The position numbers and the translations under genes were made by a program. Shown here piece by piece: positions 48,858 to 58,539 of a DNA stretch of 64,000 nucleotides. Source of the stretch: Pseudoalteromonas ulvae UL12 (GTDB lineage Bacteria > Pseudomonadota > Gammaproteobacteria > Enterobacterales > Alteromonadaceae); assembly GCF_014925405.1 (NCBI RefSeq), contig NZ_AQHJ01000028.1, positions 124,001-188,000 of the forward strand. The letters run 5' to 3'. Below the pieces are notes generated by a model that worked only from the letters and a program-made list of their open reading frames with translations, was not told the origin of the DNA and searched no databases. Position 1 is the first letter of the stretch. Every line of letters starts with the position of its first letter.

Positions 48858-48885
48858 AAAAACGCCGCGTTAAGCGGCGTTTTTG
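48858..48885 (+). terminator. Intrinsic terminator of maeA
   Basis: AACGCCGC/GCGGCGTT with a 5-base loop and flanking A and T tracts. Confidence 0.88.
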
Positions 48886-48918
48886 TATTTTTTATAACAC
48901 TAACGGATTTGTTTGGCG

Positions 48919-49149
48919 TTAAATTTTCACTTCAGTGACTTTTTTGTAGCCTTCTGATGTCAACTCGTCATTAACGCAATTTAGCACGTATGCTTTTAAT
49001 TCTTCAGTCGCTGTGTCGTCTTCTTTTGCCCAGTTTAAACACATTTCAGTAAAATCTTTAACAAGCTCTTTTGGTGCTTCTGGTAATGTATCTTCAGCAT
49101 AAACAGATGAAGATAAAGCAAGTAAGATGGCTAAAATAGAGTGTTTCAT
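48919..49149 (-). CDS. Small secreted acidic protein, unknown
   Basis: 76 residues with a clear signal peptide (MKHSILAILLALSSSVYA, cleaved before EDTLPEA). The mature part of about 58 residues is acidic and helical and has two cysteines (EMCLNW and VLNCVN) that could form a disulfide. The minus-strand start is preceded by AGGAAC, an acceptable ribosome site. It is convergent with maeA. I know no function for it; periplasmic location is inferred. Confidence 0.68.
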   Translation of the reverse strand: MKHSILAILLALSSSVYAEDTLPEAPKELVKDFTEMCLNWAKEDDTATEELKAYVLNCVNDELTSEGYKKVTEVKI

Positions 49150-49361
49150 TCTTGTTCCTAAAAGTTAATTGAGCAAACACACTGTGTGTCTGTAAGACAT
49201 TTTTAAAATAAATAGTCAGTGATTAACAGCAAATTAAATTTATCGTCAAGGTGAAAAATGAAACAATATTGCTAATCGCGACGTATAACAGAGTGTCTAG
49301 TTTGTAAATGACGGGTCTATGTTCTAAACATAAAGAGTGACTTTAAAAAGGAGCATCTTAT

Positions 49362-50141
49362 ATGCCTACAACAAATGCGTTAGATAAACACACCGAATTT
49401 GCACGTTGTTTAGCGTGTAACAAAGTTAATACGTTCTCTGCTTTTCACTGGCTTGCACTTGCGTTTAAAGATATGACACAAGCTCCCATTCTTAGCCTTG
49501 TCTACGGATTAATTTTTACTATCATCCCTGTTATTATCGTTTATTCCGTAGTTTTTACAGGTACTTACCTTGTAATTTTACCCGCAACAGTCGCGTTTGC
49601 ATTGATTGGACCTGCTTTCGCTGTTGGTTTATATGATGTAGCCTGGGAACTTGAAAAAGGCCACACACCGACATTATCCCATTCCCTGAAGTCAATGTTT
49701 CGTAATCCAGTAGGAGAGTGGGGTTTTGCAATTGTGCTGATGGTGATAATGATCATTTGGATGAGGCTTGCTGCATTAGTGCATGCGCTTTATCCCAGTT
49801 ACGCCAATCCGACTTTTGAAGAGCTCTCCGCATTTTTAACCTTAGGTTCAATTATTGGCGGCATTCTATTGGTGTCTGTTTTTGCAATTTCAGCGTTTAC
49901 TCCACAAATAATGATGGAGCGGCGCGTCGATATAATGACAGCCGTTGTGTCTTCAATTCACGCAGTGAAAGTCAATTTTTCAGCCATGCTTGTATGGTCA
50001 ATCTGCATCTTTGTCTTTATTGCTTTAGGGTTTGCGACCGGGGCTGCAGGTTTTATTGTTATTATGCCTTTGCTGAGTTATGCCAGCTGGCATGCATATA
50101 TCGCAATTATAAAAACGAAAAAACCCCGTGGATACGAATAA
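49362..50141 (+). CDS. DUF2189 family membrane protein
   Basis: A 259-residue inner-membrane protein with about six helices. FHWLALAFKDMTQAPILSLVYGLIF, VIYSVVFTGTYLVILPATVAFALIGPAFAVGLYDVAWELEKGHTPTL and the later QIMMERRVDIMTAVVSSIHAVKVNFSAML follow the DUF2189 pattern found near cytochrome c genes in proteobacteria. Its function is unknown. Ribosome site AAGGAG, ATG at 49362. A terminator follows at 50163. Confidence 0.85.
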   Translation: MPTTNALDKHTEFARCLACNKVNTFSAFHWLALAFKDMTQAPILSLVYGLIFTIIPVIIVYSVVFTGTYLVILPATVAFALIGPAFAVGLYDVAWELEKGHTPTLSHSLKSMFRNPVGEWGFAIVLMVIMIIWMRLAALVHALYPSYANPTFEELSAFLTLGSIIGGILLVSVFAISAFTPQIMMERRVDIMTAVVSSIHAVKVNFSAMLVWSICIFVFIALGFATGAAGFIVIMPLLSYASWHAYIAIIKTKKPRGYE

Positions 50142-50162
50142 TCACTTGTAAGTAACTTATTC

Positions 50163-50192
50163 AAAGGCCTACATATTTGTAGGCCTTTTTTA
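50163..50192 (+). terminator. Intrinsic terminator of the DUF2189 gene
   Basis: AAAGGCCTACA/TGTAGGCCTTT with a 4-base loop and T tract. Confidence 0.87.
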
Positions 50193-51033
50193 TGGCTTAG
50201 ATATATACAATAAAATGGCAGGATATATAGAGTGGTCGATATGAATGAACTCTTAAACAGTTAAAAAGCGTTAAGTAAATTATCTAAAAAGGTTTTAGGA
50301 TCTAGATTGCAACACAAGCGCAAGGTTATGAAACATAGCGACATAACAACGTAACTTAGTACAACAAGATGGCATAAATAAGTGAGAGAAAAAAACTTGT
50401 TTATTTTGTAATGGTTAAACCTCATATATGTATTTTCAACTGTGACGCAAACAGAGAAATCAAAAGTATCTAACCGATGAGTAAAAGTGAAGCTGTTTGA
50501 ATTAGCAATAAACTATTGCTACACAAAGAATGCAGTGCATATAATAACTTTTGTTTAAATGAGATCCGAGTAGTGAGCAAACAATTTGGCGCGGCCGCTA
50601 ATTACTCAGATACGAAGGACATTTAAATTTAAAACCGTTCCAGTTGTTATAATTTTTGACGGTCAAATGACTGGCTATTGAAAAGGCTGTTATATAGCAA
50701 ATTTAAACAGAAATATTCGATAGCAGAGATCTCTTCAAATACTTTAACACTCTATTTAACATAACATTAATTATCAGCCATTAAGTGTAGGTTCTTTTCT
50801 ATCCTCAAATACTGCGAATAAAACATATTCAGTATTACATGTTATGTCCAATACTAGACGGTATCGGACATTTTGTATGGTTACACAGCTTATTTTATCT
50901 TGTCGTAGGTTTTGATGCTTCAAAGCAGCTGTCAGTGTCATTAAAAACTAAATTAACCCCATTTGGTGATTGGCAAATACCGTTTAACTCTTTATTCTAA
51001 TTTACAAATAATATGATGGTACTTAGGAATTTC
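50193..51033. other. 840-bp gene-free region before the MoxR operon
   Basis: The longest unexplained gap outside the cassette array. It is AT-rich with no supported frame. One imperfect inverted repeat (TGTCCAATAC/GTATCGGACA, 6-base loop, 50845-50870) precedes TTTTG. It presumably holds the promoter of the MoxR operon. Confidence 0.6.
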
Positions 51034-51939
51034 ATGAGCTCATTGATTGATAACGTGATTAGTAATCTATCTCAAGTGATAATTGGTAAAGAACAACAAA
51101 TAAAATTGGCATTAACCTGTTTGCTTGCTCGGGGTCATTTATTAATAGAAGATTTACCTGGCATGGGCAAAACCACGTTATCACATGCATTAGCGTCGTC
51201 TTTAAATTTGAGTTATCAGCGTATCCAATTCACTAGCGATTTATTACCAGCTGATATTATTGGTTCGTCGATTTTTGATTTAAATGATAAAACATTTAGC
51301 TTTCATCAAGGCCCCTTGTTTAATCAAGTTATTTTAGCGGATGAAATAAATCGTGCGGGTCCAAAAACCCAAAGTGCTTTACTCGAAGCTATGGAAGAAC
51401 AGCAAGTCAGTATTGATGGCCACAGTTACCCATTACCCAGTCCGTTTTTTGTTATTGCGACACAAAATCCCATTTATCAAGCCGGTACCTACCCATTACC
51501 TGAATCTCAACTTGATCGGTTTTTAATGAAAATATCATTGGGTTATCCTGACGTTGAAGCCGAAAGAAAAATTTTGCTTGGCCAAAATGTTGCTATAGAG
51601 CAATTAGCCAATATTTTAGAACACGATCAGTTTGAACAAATACAAGCGCAAATATCGCACATGACTGTTTCAAGTCCAGTCATCGATTATATTCTTGCGA
51701 TTGTTAACTATACGCGTGAGCCCGGCCGATTTGCGATGCCACTGTCGCCACGAGCGAGCCTTGCGTTAATTAATGCAGCTAAAGCTTGGGCGTTTATTCA
51801 CAATCGTGATTTTGTAACTCCTGATGATATTCAGGCTATTTTGCCAAGTGTGGTGCAGCATCGTTTAAGTTTAAATAGTCATCAACACGATTTGCAGCTG
51901 ATAGAGCAAATCATGACTGAAGTCCCTGTTCCTTTATAA
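51034..51939 (+). CDS. MoxR-family AAA+ ATPase
   Basis: A chaperone-like ATPase of 301 residues: IGKEQQIKLALTCLLARGHLLIEDLPGMGKTTLSHALA gives Walker A (LPGMGKTT). ILADEINRAGPKTQSALLEAMEEQQVSIDG is Walker B plus sensor region, FFVIATQNPIYQAGTYPLPESQLDRFLMK is the sensor-1/arginine-finger segment, and LSPRASLALINAAKAWAF is sensor 2. ATG 51034 has AGGAA upstream. It starts the conserved operon MoxR-DUF58-transglutaminase, where the ATPase may remodel or activate partner proteins at the membrane. Confidence 0.93.
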   Translation: MSSLIDNVISNLSQVIIGKEQQIKLALTCLLARGHLLIEDLPGMGKTTLSHALASSLNLSYQRIQFTSDLLPADIIGSSIFDLNDKTFSFHQGPLFNQVILADEINRAGPKTQSALLEAMEEQQVSIDGHSYPLPSPFFVIATQNPIYQAGTYPLPESQLDRFLMKISLGYPDVEAERKILLGQNVAIEQLANILEHDQFEQIQAQISHMTVSSPVIDYILAIVNYTREPGRFAMPLSPRASLALINAAKAWAFIHNRDFVTPDDIQAILPSVVQHRLSLNSHQHDLQLIEQIMTEVPVPL

Positions 51940-51940
51940 T

Positions 51941-52888
51941 ATGTTTGAGCATGTTAAGAGCAAGATTGATGCTCGAGTCAATCAACAATTAATTAAAAGA
52001 CAGCACCACCTTAAAAAGTTAATGCTTAAACATAAAAATGTTTACGTACTCCCTTCCCGTCTAGGTTTGGCTTTTTTGTGTTTTGCTATCTTAGTCTTTT
52101 TACTGGGCAGTAATTATCAAAATAATATGATTATTATGACCAGCTACCTTCTTCTATCTTTATTGTTAGTCTCTGTCATACAAGGTTATTTGAATTTATC
52201 CAATACCGAAATCGAATATATTCAATGTCGCCCTGGAGATGTGCAATCTGGTTTTGAATTGTTACTATCGTTCAAAAACTTACGTACAGCTCAACAAATC
52301 AAGTTAGCAGCGCAGTGGTTAAATCCGGTTGACGCTTTTGATTGTTCTCATAGCGCAAAGACAATAAAGCTACAATTCACACCTTCAAAAAGAGGGATAT
52401 ACGCCCTACCGAGAATCAAAATAAGCAGCTCGTACCCTTTTGGTTTAATCACTATTTGGAGTTACCTTGTTTATCAAGATTCCACCTTTGTTTACCCCAA
52501 TCAACGAACTCTATTAAATTATTCTCATACTCATGAACAACCGGATGAAGGCGATCACAGCAATCAAGCACAAGGTAGTGATGATTTCGACGGGATCAGA
52601 ACGTATCAAAAAGGTGATAGTTTTTCGCGTATCTCTTGGAAACACTATGCCAAGCAACATGAACTGGTGAGCAAACAATTTAATCAACTAGGCAATGGGC
52701 ATGTTATTTTTGATTTTGCTTTGTTGCCAGATGATTTTGAAACACGCCTTGAGTATTTGGCTTATTTGCTGCAACAAGCACAGCACGATGAATTAATCTA
52801 TGGGTTAACACTTCCTCAACGTCATATTGGCGCAAATCATGGCCCCGAACATTTAGCTGAATGTTTAAAAGCACTCAGTGAGGTGTAA
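51941..52888 (+). CDS. DUF58 membrane protein
   Basis: 315 residues. Two membrane helices near residues 43-60 and 65-85 are followed by a cytosolic or periplasmic beta domain and the DUF58 signature DDFDGIRTYQKGDSFSRISWKHYAKQHELVSKQF (about residues 207-240). It starts two bases after the MoxR stop. DUF58 proteins always travel with MoxR ATPases and are thought to be their partners; the exact job is not known. The C-terminal von Willebrand-like part is short here. Confidence 0.9.
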   Translation: MFEHVKSKIDARVNQQLIKRQHHLKKLMLKHKNVYVLPSRLGLAFLCFAILVFLLGSNYQNNMIIMTSYLLLSLLLVSVIQGYLNLSNTEIEYIQCRPGDVQSGFELLLSFKNLRTAQQIKLAAQWLNPVDAFDCSHSAKTIKLQFTPSKRGIYALPRIKISSSYPFGLITIWSYLVYQDSTFVYPNQRTLLNYSHTHEQPDEGDHSNQAQGSDDFDGIRTYQKGDSFSRISWKHYAKQHELVSKQFNQLGNGHVIFDFALLPDDFETRLEYLAYLLQQAQHDELIYGLTLPQRHIGANHGPEHLAECLKALSEV

Positions 52889-52889
52889 G

Positions 52890-54857
52890 ATGAAGTTTAA
52901 TACTGCGGTTTTACAATCAATAATTGTCTTTATTATCAGTCTAATATTGGCCAATTATTTATCTTCGATGTTGATAGCCCTTATATTGCTCATCACACTT
53001 TGGGGGTTTGCGTCGGCACTAGAACAAATCCCTAGGCCCAATACCACAGTGGGCAATTTGTTGGCTGTGGCCACGAGTTTTGTATTATTTGTCGATGTTG
53101 GACTCAGTGATACAGTCAATTTATTTGTCTCTATGCTGTTGGTTTCTGTCGCATTAAAACAGCTTATTGCTACAAGTAATAAACACCTTAAAATAATTGC
53201 TTTAGTTCATACATTTGTTATAGCAAGTGTCTTTTTATATCAGCAAAACCTCATGTTTTCATTGGTTAGCTTAGTTCTGATTACATTAGAGCTCACTGCG
53301 TTAAATATGCTAGGCCAAACAAAGAATATTCATTTGGTGAAATCATTAAAACTTGCTGCGGTAAGTGTTATATCCTGTTTGCCAATCACTTTGTTATGTT
53401 TTTTATTGATCCCAAAACTGCCGTCTTTTTGGGCGTTACCGGGCCCAAGCACTGCATCTACAGGCTTAAATGAAACGGTCAATCCGTTTGATATTGCAAA
53501 ATTATCGCAATCCTCTGATCTGGTATTTCGCGCGACCTTTAATGACTCCCCGCCTACGACTCCAATGTATTGGCGTGCAATGATCCATGAACAATATTCT
53601 GATCGAGGTTGGACGTTAATGGAGCATACCGCTTCAAAACAGATTCCTACAACTCCAGCTGAGGCTCAAGCTCTGGGGTATGAAATTATTGCTGAAAAGT
53701 CCTCTTTACCTTGGCTTTATGCCCTAGATTATGGGCATTCATCGACATCTGGGATTATAAATCGCTACGACGGAATTCTGGCCAGAACGAGCAATCTATC
53801 GCAAACCATTAAATATCAGGCCCAAAGCAGCCCCCTATTTGACTCAGTACCTTCTTTAAATACATGGAGTCAAACGATTAATTTATCAATTAATCGTTTG
53901 GACAATAATCAAAGTCAATTACTGGCTAAACAATTAAAACGACAAGCCCGCACGGATGCCCATTTTTTTCAGATGTTGATGGACTACTTCGCATCACAGG
54001 GCTTTGTGTATACCCTAAGCCCGCCAGCTTTAAGAGGCTTAAATACCATCGATCAGTTTATGGTTGATTCTAAACAAGGGTTTTGTGGACACTATGCTAG
54101 CAGTGCGGCGTTCATATTTCGCAGCGCAGGGATCCCAGCTCGTGTTGTTTCTGGCTATTTAGGGGGTGAAAAAGTCGCAGGTGGTTACTTTAATATTTAT
54201 CAATATGATGCACATGCGTGGACTGAGGTGTGGTTAGCAGGTAAAGGATGGACAATTTTTGATGCAACCGCTGTCGTTGCCCCAGACCGTTTGCTAGGTT
54301 CACTCTCTGAAAGTGACAGTCAACGCGACGCATTTATGAATAACCTTGAATTAAGTTGGCTTAGTTTACAACACTACCCGATGATCAACTGGCTGAGAAC
54401 GAACATTGATCAACTTGATTTTATGTGGACGACTTGGGTACTCGGCTACGATAACTCAACACAAGCCTCTTTTTTACAAGATACATTGGGAGATATTTCC
54501 CCGTTTACCATCGCGATAACAGTTTTGGGGACTATAGGTTTGGTTTTTTTATCTTATTTTGGCTTAGTTTATTGGCAAAATCGGCCTGTCTATTTGACAC
54601 CATTGGCCAAAGAATACCAACAACTACAACAGTGGGCTTTTGCCAATGCAACCCCCATTGAAGCCAATGATTTAACCCTTAAAGGCACCACTCCTTTGAA
54701 AATATTATCTTTGGTCAGTGAACAACATCCAACCAAGGGTCAGTATATCAAGGAGTTTGCTGCGATTTATTCGTCTGTTCGGTATCAAGATAAGACGTTG
54801 AGTAAATCACAGCGGCACCATATAACTAAATTAATTAAAACAATAACTAAAAAATAA
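52890..54857 (+). CDS. Transglutaminase-like membrane protein (TgpA family)
   Basis: A 655-residue protein. Six or so N-terminal helices (DUF3488 region, about residues 5-170) are followed by a large periplasmic part with the transglutaminase core: KQGFCGHYASSAAFIFRSAGIPARVVSGYLGGE (catalytic Cys), NIYQYDAHAWTEVWLAGKGWTIFDAT (His and Asp). One more helix near residue 545 and a DUF4129-like tail end it. It is like TgpA of Pseudomonas aeruginosa, required for viability there. ATG 52890 follows the DUF58 stop after one base. Confidence 0.92.
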   Translation: MKFNTAVLQSIIVFIISLILANYLSSMLIALILLITLWGFASALEQIPRPNTTVGNLLAVATSFVLFVDVGLSDTVNLFVSMLLVSVALKQLIATSNKHLKIIALVHTFVIASVFLYQQNLMFSLVSLVLITLELTALNMLGQTKNIHLVKSLKLAAVSVISCLPITLLCFLLIPKLPSFWALPGPSTASTGLNETVNPFDIAKLSQSSDLVFRATFNDSPPTTPMYWRAMIHEQYSDRGWTLMEHTASKQIPTTPAEAQALGYEIIAEKSSLPWLYALDYGHSSTSGIINRYDGILARTSNLSQTIKYQAQSSPLFDSVPSLNTWSQTINLSINRLDNNQSQLLAKQLKRQARTDAHFFQMLMDYFASQGFVYTLSPPALRGLNTIDQFMVDSKQGFCGHYASSAAFIFRSAGIPARVVSGYLGGEKVAGGYFNIYQYDAHAWTEVWLAGKGWTIFDATAVVAPDRLLGSLSESDSQRDAFMNNLELSWLSLQHYPMINWLRTNIDQLDFMWTTWVLGYDNSTQASFLQDTLGDISPFTIAITVLGTIGLVFLSYFGLVYWQNRPVYLTPLAKEYQQLQQWAFANATPIEANDLTLKGTTPLKILSLVSEQHPTKGQYIKEFAAIYSSVRYQDKTLSKSQRHHITKLIKTITKK

Positions 54858-54866
54858 GAGACTTTT

Positions 54867-56189
54867 ATGAATGCTGTAATTATTGGCGTTATGCTAATGC
54901 TGACTTTAAGCCTACTTAGGATCAACGTCATCGTGGCAATGACCCTCAGTGCGCTCACTGCTGGACTTATTTCTGGAATGAGTTTGGTTGACACTTTAAA
55001 CGCTTTTAATAGTGGTTTATCTGGTGGGGCTGAGATAGCACTGAGCTATGCGATGCTCGGCGCATTTGCAGTGGCGATTTCAAAGTCCGGTTTAACGCAA
55101 ATCTTGGCCGAAAAACTCCTCGCCAATGTTGATAGGCACGATAACGCTGATGAAAAACGCAGTTTAAGTTACGTAATTTTAACGGTTATTTTATTATGCT
55201 CGATAGCGTCACAAAATATTATTCCAGTCCATATCGCATTTATCCCAATTTTAATCCCCCCTATTTTGGTGATCTTAAATACATTGGCGCTAGATCGCCG
55301 AGCCATAGCGTGTGTACTGACTTTTGGTTTAGCCACTTCGTATATGGTGCTACCGTATGGTTTTGGTGGTATTTACTTATACAGTATCTTGCACAAGAAC
55401 TTGGCCGATAATGGTCTGGAAATTGTCAACACCGCGGTACCGCAAGCCATGATTATTCCAGCCATTGGCATGGTAGTTGGTTTATTAATTGCACTTTTAT
55501 TTACTTATCGGCATAAAAGATATTATAAACAAAGCCTTATAACAGAACCGACACAGAAAAAAGTCGAAAATAAACAAAAAGTACTGTTTGTGGGTTTTAT
55601 GGCGATTGGTCTGTCATTAGTTGCACAAAATTTAAGTGGTTCGATGATTTTAGGCGGCTTGACTGGCGTCGTTGTGTTTACTCTCTTTGGTGCAGTAAAA
55701 TGGCACGAGAGCAATGATCTGTTCAGTAAAGGTGTCTCTATGATGGCGCTGATTGGTTTTATTATGATTTCTGCTCAGGGATTCTCAGAAGTCATCAAAC
55801 AAACTGGCGATGTCGCCTCGCTGGTTGATGGTGCTGTGGCAATCATCGGAGACAACAAACCGCTAGCTGCGGCACTTATTCTATTGGTTGGACTATTAAT
55901 TACCATGGGAATTGGCAGCTCATTCTCAACAGTGCCAATCATCGCCACCTTGTTTGTCCCTTTATGTATTGAACTAAACTTTTCTGTAATGGCGACCGCA
56001 GCACTTGTGGGTACGGCGGGTGCCCTTGGCGATGCAGGCTCCCCTGCTTCAGACTCAACCTTAGGGCCCACATCCGGCTTAAATGCAGATGGACAACATG
56101 ACCATATTTGGGATTCAGTCGTGCCAACCTTTATTCACTTTAATATCCCTTTATTAGTGTTTGGTTGGATTGCAGCTATGGTGCTTTAA
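54867..56189 (+). CDS. Na+/H+ antiporter family protein (NhaC/YuiF-like)
   Basis: A 440-residue inner-membrane transporter with about 11 helices. It opens MNAVIIGVMLMLTLSLLRINVIVAMTLSALTAGLISGMSL. QNIIPVHIAFIPILIPPIL and YMVLPYGFGGIYLYSIL contain charged or polar residues in helices. The late GTAGALGDAGSPASDSTLGPTSGLNADGQHDHIWDSVVPTF motif is characteristic of this antiporter family. It lies 9 bases after the transglutaminase gene, so it may be co-transcribed, but its function seems unrelated. Confidence 0.9.
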   Translation: MNAVIIGVMLMLTLSLLRINVIVAMTLSALTAGLISGMSLVDTLNAFNSGLSGGAEIALSYAMLGAFAVAISKSGLTQILAEKLLANVDRHDNADEKRSLSYVILTVILLCSIASQNIIPVHIAFIPILIPPILVILNTLALDRRAIACVLTFGLATSYMVLPYGFGGIYLYSILHKNLADNGLEIVNTAVPQAMIIPAIGMVVGLLIALLFTYRHKRYYKQSLITEPTQKKVENKQKVLFVGFMAIGLSLVAQNLSGSMILGGLTGVVVFTLFGAVKWHESNDLFSKGVSMMALIGFIMISAQGFSEVIKQTGDVASLVDGAVAIIGDNKPLAAALILLVGLLITMGIGSSFSTVPIIATLFVPLCIELNFSVMATAALVGTAGALGDAGSPASDSTLGPTSGLNADGQHDHIWDSVVPTFIHFNIPLLVFGWIAAMVL

Positions 56190-56202
56190 ACTGTGATATA
56201 TA

Positions 56203-56232
56203 AAAATGCCGCTTAATTAAGCGGCCTTTTTT
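56203..56232. terminator. Terminator after the antiporter gene
   Basis: The perfect 18-bp palindrome GCCGCTTAATTAAGCGGC at 56208-56225 is flanked by AAAAAT and CTTTTTTC, so it could serve both convergent genes. Confidence 0.82.
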
Positions 56233-56246
56233 CACTTGAACTTAGG

Positions 56247-56687
56247 TTATTTGAATCCGTTAAACATTCGCTCACAAACGACAGGAGTCGGTTTATGGTC
56301 GTCATCAACGGCAACAAAGGTAAAGCTGCCTGAAATAGCTTGGTGCTTGTCGTCTTTGTGCATTGTTTCAAGATAGATGTCGACTTGAATACGCAAACTC
56401 GTATTCCCAACATGAATGACCTTTGCGATTAATTCAGCAAACGTCCCCGCAGGAATTGCTTCTTTAAAATCGACCCGATCTGAGGATATTGTCACTAATG
56501 GTTTGCGGCAAAATCGCGTAGCAGCAATAAATGCGGCTTCATCCATCCAAGCTAATGCATCACCACCAAATAAAGTATTGTGATGATTGGTGCGGCTTGG
56601 AAAAACTGTTTTGGTAATTTTCGTTAATGATTCTTCAATGCGTTGTGCAATGATTAAATCTCTCTGTGCTTGAGTTTGTTCTGTCAT
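56247..56687 (-). CDS. Acyl-CoA thioesterase (YciA-like hotdog fold)
   Basis: 146 residues, one hotdog domain. TVFPSRTNHHNTLFGGDALAWMDEAAFIAATRFCRKPLVTISSDRVDFKEAIPAGTFAEL matches the acyl-CoA hydrolase family, with N/H/D active-site residues in NHHNTLFGGDALAWMDEAA. It hydrolyses acyl-CoA to free acid and CoA. The stop of the M23 peptidase gene lies right before its start, so both are probably one transcript. Confidence 0.92.
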   Translation of the reverse strand: MTEQTQAQRDLIIAQRIEESLTKITKTVFPSRTNHHNTLFGGDALAWMDEAAFIAATRFCRKPLVTISSDRVDFKEAIPAGTFAELIAKVIHVGNTSLRIQVDIYLETMHKDDKHQAISGSFTFVAVDDDHKPTPVVCERMFNGFK

Positions 56688-57506
56688 TTATGGTTTATTC
56701 GCTAAGGTATCAATCATTAAAAGTTGTGGATCAAGGCGTTCTTGTAGCCAGTTAAATCGCCAGTCTAAATGTGGGCCGGTGACTCGGCCAGTTGCGCCGA
56801 TTTCTGCAATCTTAGTGCCTTGGTTTACTTCTTGGCCTTTTTTAACATCCAGTGTATGTAAATGAATATAGGTCGACGTAATTCCATGACCATGGTCAAG
56901 AATTAACGTGCCGCCAGAATAGTACAAATCAGGATCAGCAAAGACGACTTTACCAGGAAGCGGTGCATACACAGGCGTGCCCGTTTTATTGGCGATATCT
57001 AAGCCATAATGGGGTCGCTTTGGTTCGCCATTGAAAAATCGTTGGCTGCCATACACGCCCGATATTCGACCTTGTGCTGGTTTAAGTACCGGACTTAAAA
57101 AATCAGTCCGATTTGATATGGTATTACGCGCTTCACGCACTGCACGGGCTTCTTGTGAAATCCGTTTTGAGACTGACTCTGGTGGAGAGACATATTTTTT
57201 AGCCACACCGGTTATTTTATCAATATTATATGAGCGGGCAGTAATCAAAAATGACTCGCTGTGAGACTTTCCTGCTTCATCTTGCCATTGTAAGGTATGT
57301 TGAAGGCTGCTATCTCGACCAAAACCAAATACAAAGGTGCCATCTTGGGTGAGTTTGAGTTCGTTGCCATTGAATTTGACTTGTTTGGCTCCGGGCAATT
57401 GCCCTGTGACTAACCCACCTTGTGTGAGCTGGCCTTTTAGCTCTAGTGCGTTACTCGATAACGCACAGCAAAGTAAGCTGGCAAACAAAACGCCGCGCTT
57501 AAGCAT
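56688..57506 (-). CDS. M23 family metallopeptidase
   Basis: A secreted LytM-type endopeptidase for peptidoglycan cross-links. From ATG 57506 the product has 272 residues with signal peptide MLKRGVLFASLLCCALSSNA. The C-terminal M23 domain has RPHYGLDIANKTGTPVYAPLPGKVVFA (first zinc His and Asp) and HGHGITSTYIHLHTLDVKKGQEVNQG (HxH). The RVTGPHLDWRFNWL segment follows, as in YebA/NlpD-like enzymes. Its start overlaps the PTPS gene by 8 bases, so the two are coupled. Confidence 0.9.
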   Translation of the reverse strand: MLKRGVLFASLLCCALSSNALELKGQLTQGGLVTGQLPGAKQVKFNGNELKLTQDGTFVFGFGRDSSLQHTLQWQDEAGKSHSESFLITARSYNIDKITGVAKKYVSPPESVSKRISQEARAVREARNTISNRTDFLSPVLKPAQGRISGVYGSQRFFNGEPKRPHYGLDIANKTGTPVYAPLPGKVVFADPDLYYSGGTLILDHGHGITSTYIHLHTLDVKKGQEVNQGTKIAEIGATGRVTGPHLDWRFNWLQERLDPQLLMIDTLANKP

Positions 57507-58356
57507 AGGCAATCGACCCTTTAGCGACACCTTCATAGGCCACAACTTTAAAATCACTGTTTGGATTTGCTTGTTTAAGTGCCGTTGCAAGATAATCAGC
57601 GATGCATTCAACGGTCGTATCACAGGGTAAAGTATGTGTGACAGACTGTTCAATCGAAAGCTCAAAATAACCTTGTGGCGCGGTGTAAGCACAACATAGA
57701 TGTGAAGGTGACGAGTCAATGAACTTGAGCGCATCAGGCTCGATGATGTCTTCTTGGCTGACTAAATAAATATCTTCAAATGCTTCTGCCCACTGTTTTT
57801 GTAAACGAGGGCTTTTCATGCCATTTTCAAAAATTTCTATTTTCGAGCGGTGTCCATGCACGATGCGTTGGCAGTTGCCATCGTGTTTCTTTAATCCATG
57901 ACTGTAATGATAATAAAAACTATCGATATTCTCTGGACGCAGGTTTATTTCTATTTTGTCGATGTTATTTGGTAACAGGGGCAAAATCGTATTGATTAAA
58001 AAAGCAGTCACAGTTTGCTGATTGATTTCATCAGCATCAATTGGGCAATAAGCTTGTGCAGGGCAACTCATGGCTAAGCGTTTGTTATCCGCATACATGA
58101 ATGTCACGTTCGTTTGTTCGCCTTGTTGTTCAAGGCAAACATTTTTTGCCATGGGTAAAGCCAACTTATGATCTATATGCTCATCAATAATTTTTTTAAC
58201 TTGTTTTTTTACTAACGCAAAATCTAATACCATCGATTCTTCGTTTAGGCTGCCGTGTAAGGTTAAATCAACAATCCAACTTTCACCTACCGCACCTCGT
58301 TGATGACAAAGATAAGAAAAATCAATTACCGTGAGATCGTTCACAAAAAGGATCAT
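57499..58356 (-). CDS. 6-carboxytetrahydropterin synthase (PTPS/QueD) family, two-domain
   Basis: A 285-residue protein with two PTPS-like halves. The first half has FSYLCHQRGAVGESWIVDLTLHG and MVLDFALVKKQVKKIIDEHIDHKLALP (residues 42-68). The second half carries the catalytic pattern YSHGLKKHDGNCQRIVHGHRSKIEIFENG with C162 and H167/H169 of the zinc site. QueD makes 6-carboxytetrahydropterin for queuosine; this duplicated form of Vibrio and Shewanella type is often annotated the same way, but its product is untested. It is divergent from fabA. Confidence 0.85.
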   Translation of the reverse strand: MILFVNDLTVIDFSYLCHQRGAVGESWIVDLTLHGSLNEESMVLDFALVKKQVKKIIDEHIDHKLALPMAKNVCLEQQGEQTNVTFMYADNKRLAMSCPAQAYCPIDADEINQQTVTAFLINTILPLLPNNIDKIEINLRPENIDSFYYHYSHGLKKHDGNCQRIVHGHRSKIEIFENGMKSPRLQKQWAEAFEDIYLVSQEDIIEPDALKFIDSSPSHLCCAYTAPQGYFELSIEQSVTHTLPCDTTVECIADYLATALKQANPNSDFKVVAYEGVAKGSIAYA

Positions 58357-58486
58357 ATTTATGCGTTATCCTATAAAAAAAATACTCGCATATTATAAAG
58401 ATTTATTAGTAAAAAAGCACAATAAGCCTGTAGGTTTGTGATTTTTTACTAAAAAAGAATGATTAATTAACTGTTCGGAGTTGTTT

Positions 58487-58504
58487 AGCTTACATCTGTT
58501 CGCT
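58487..58504. promoter_or_regulatory. FabR-like operator upstream of fabA
   Basis: AGCTTACATCTGTTCGCT resembles the FabR palindrome AGCGTACA-N2-TGTACGCT at 14 of 16 arm positions. It lies 35 bp before the fabA start, where E. coli fabA has its FabR site. The assignment is by motif only. Confidence 0.5.
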
Positions 58505-58539
58505 AAAGTAACGGCAATTTTTACGCAAAGTAGAAGAAT

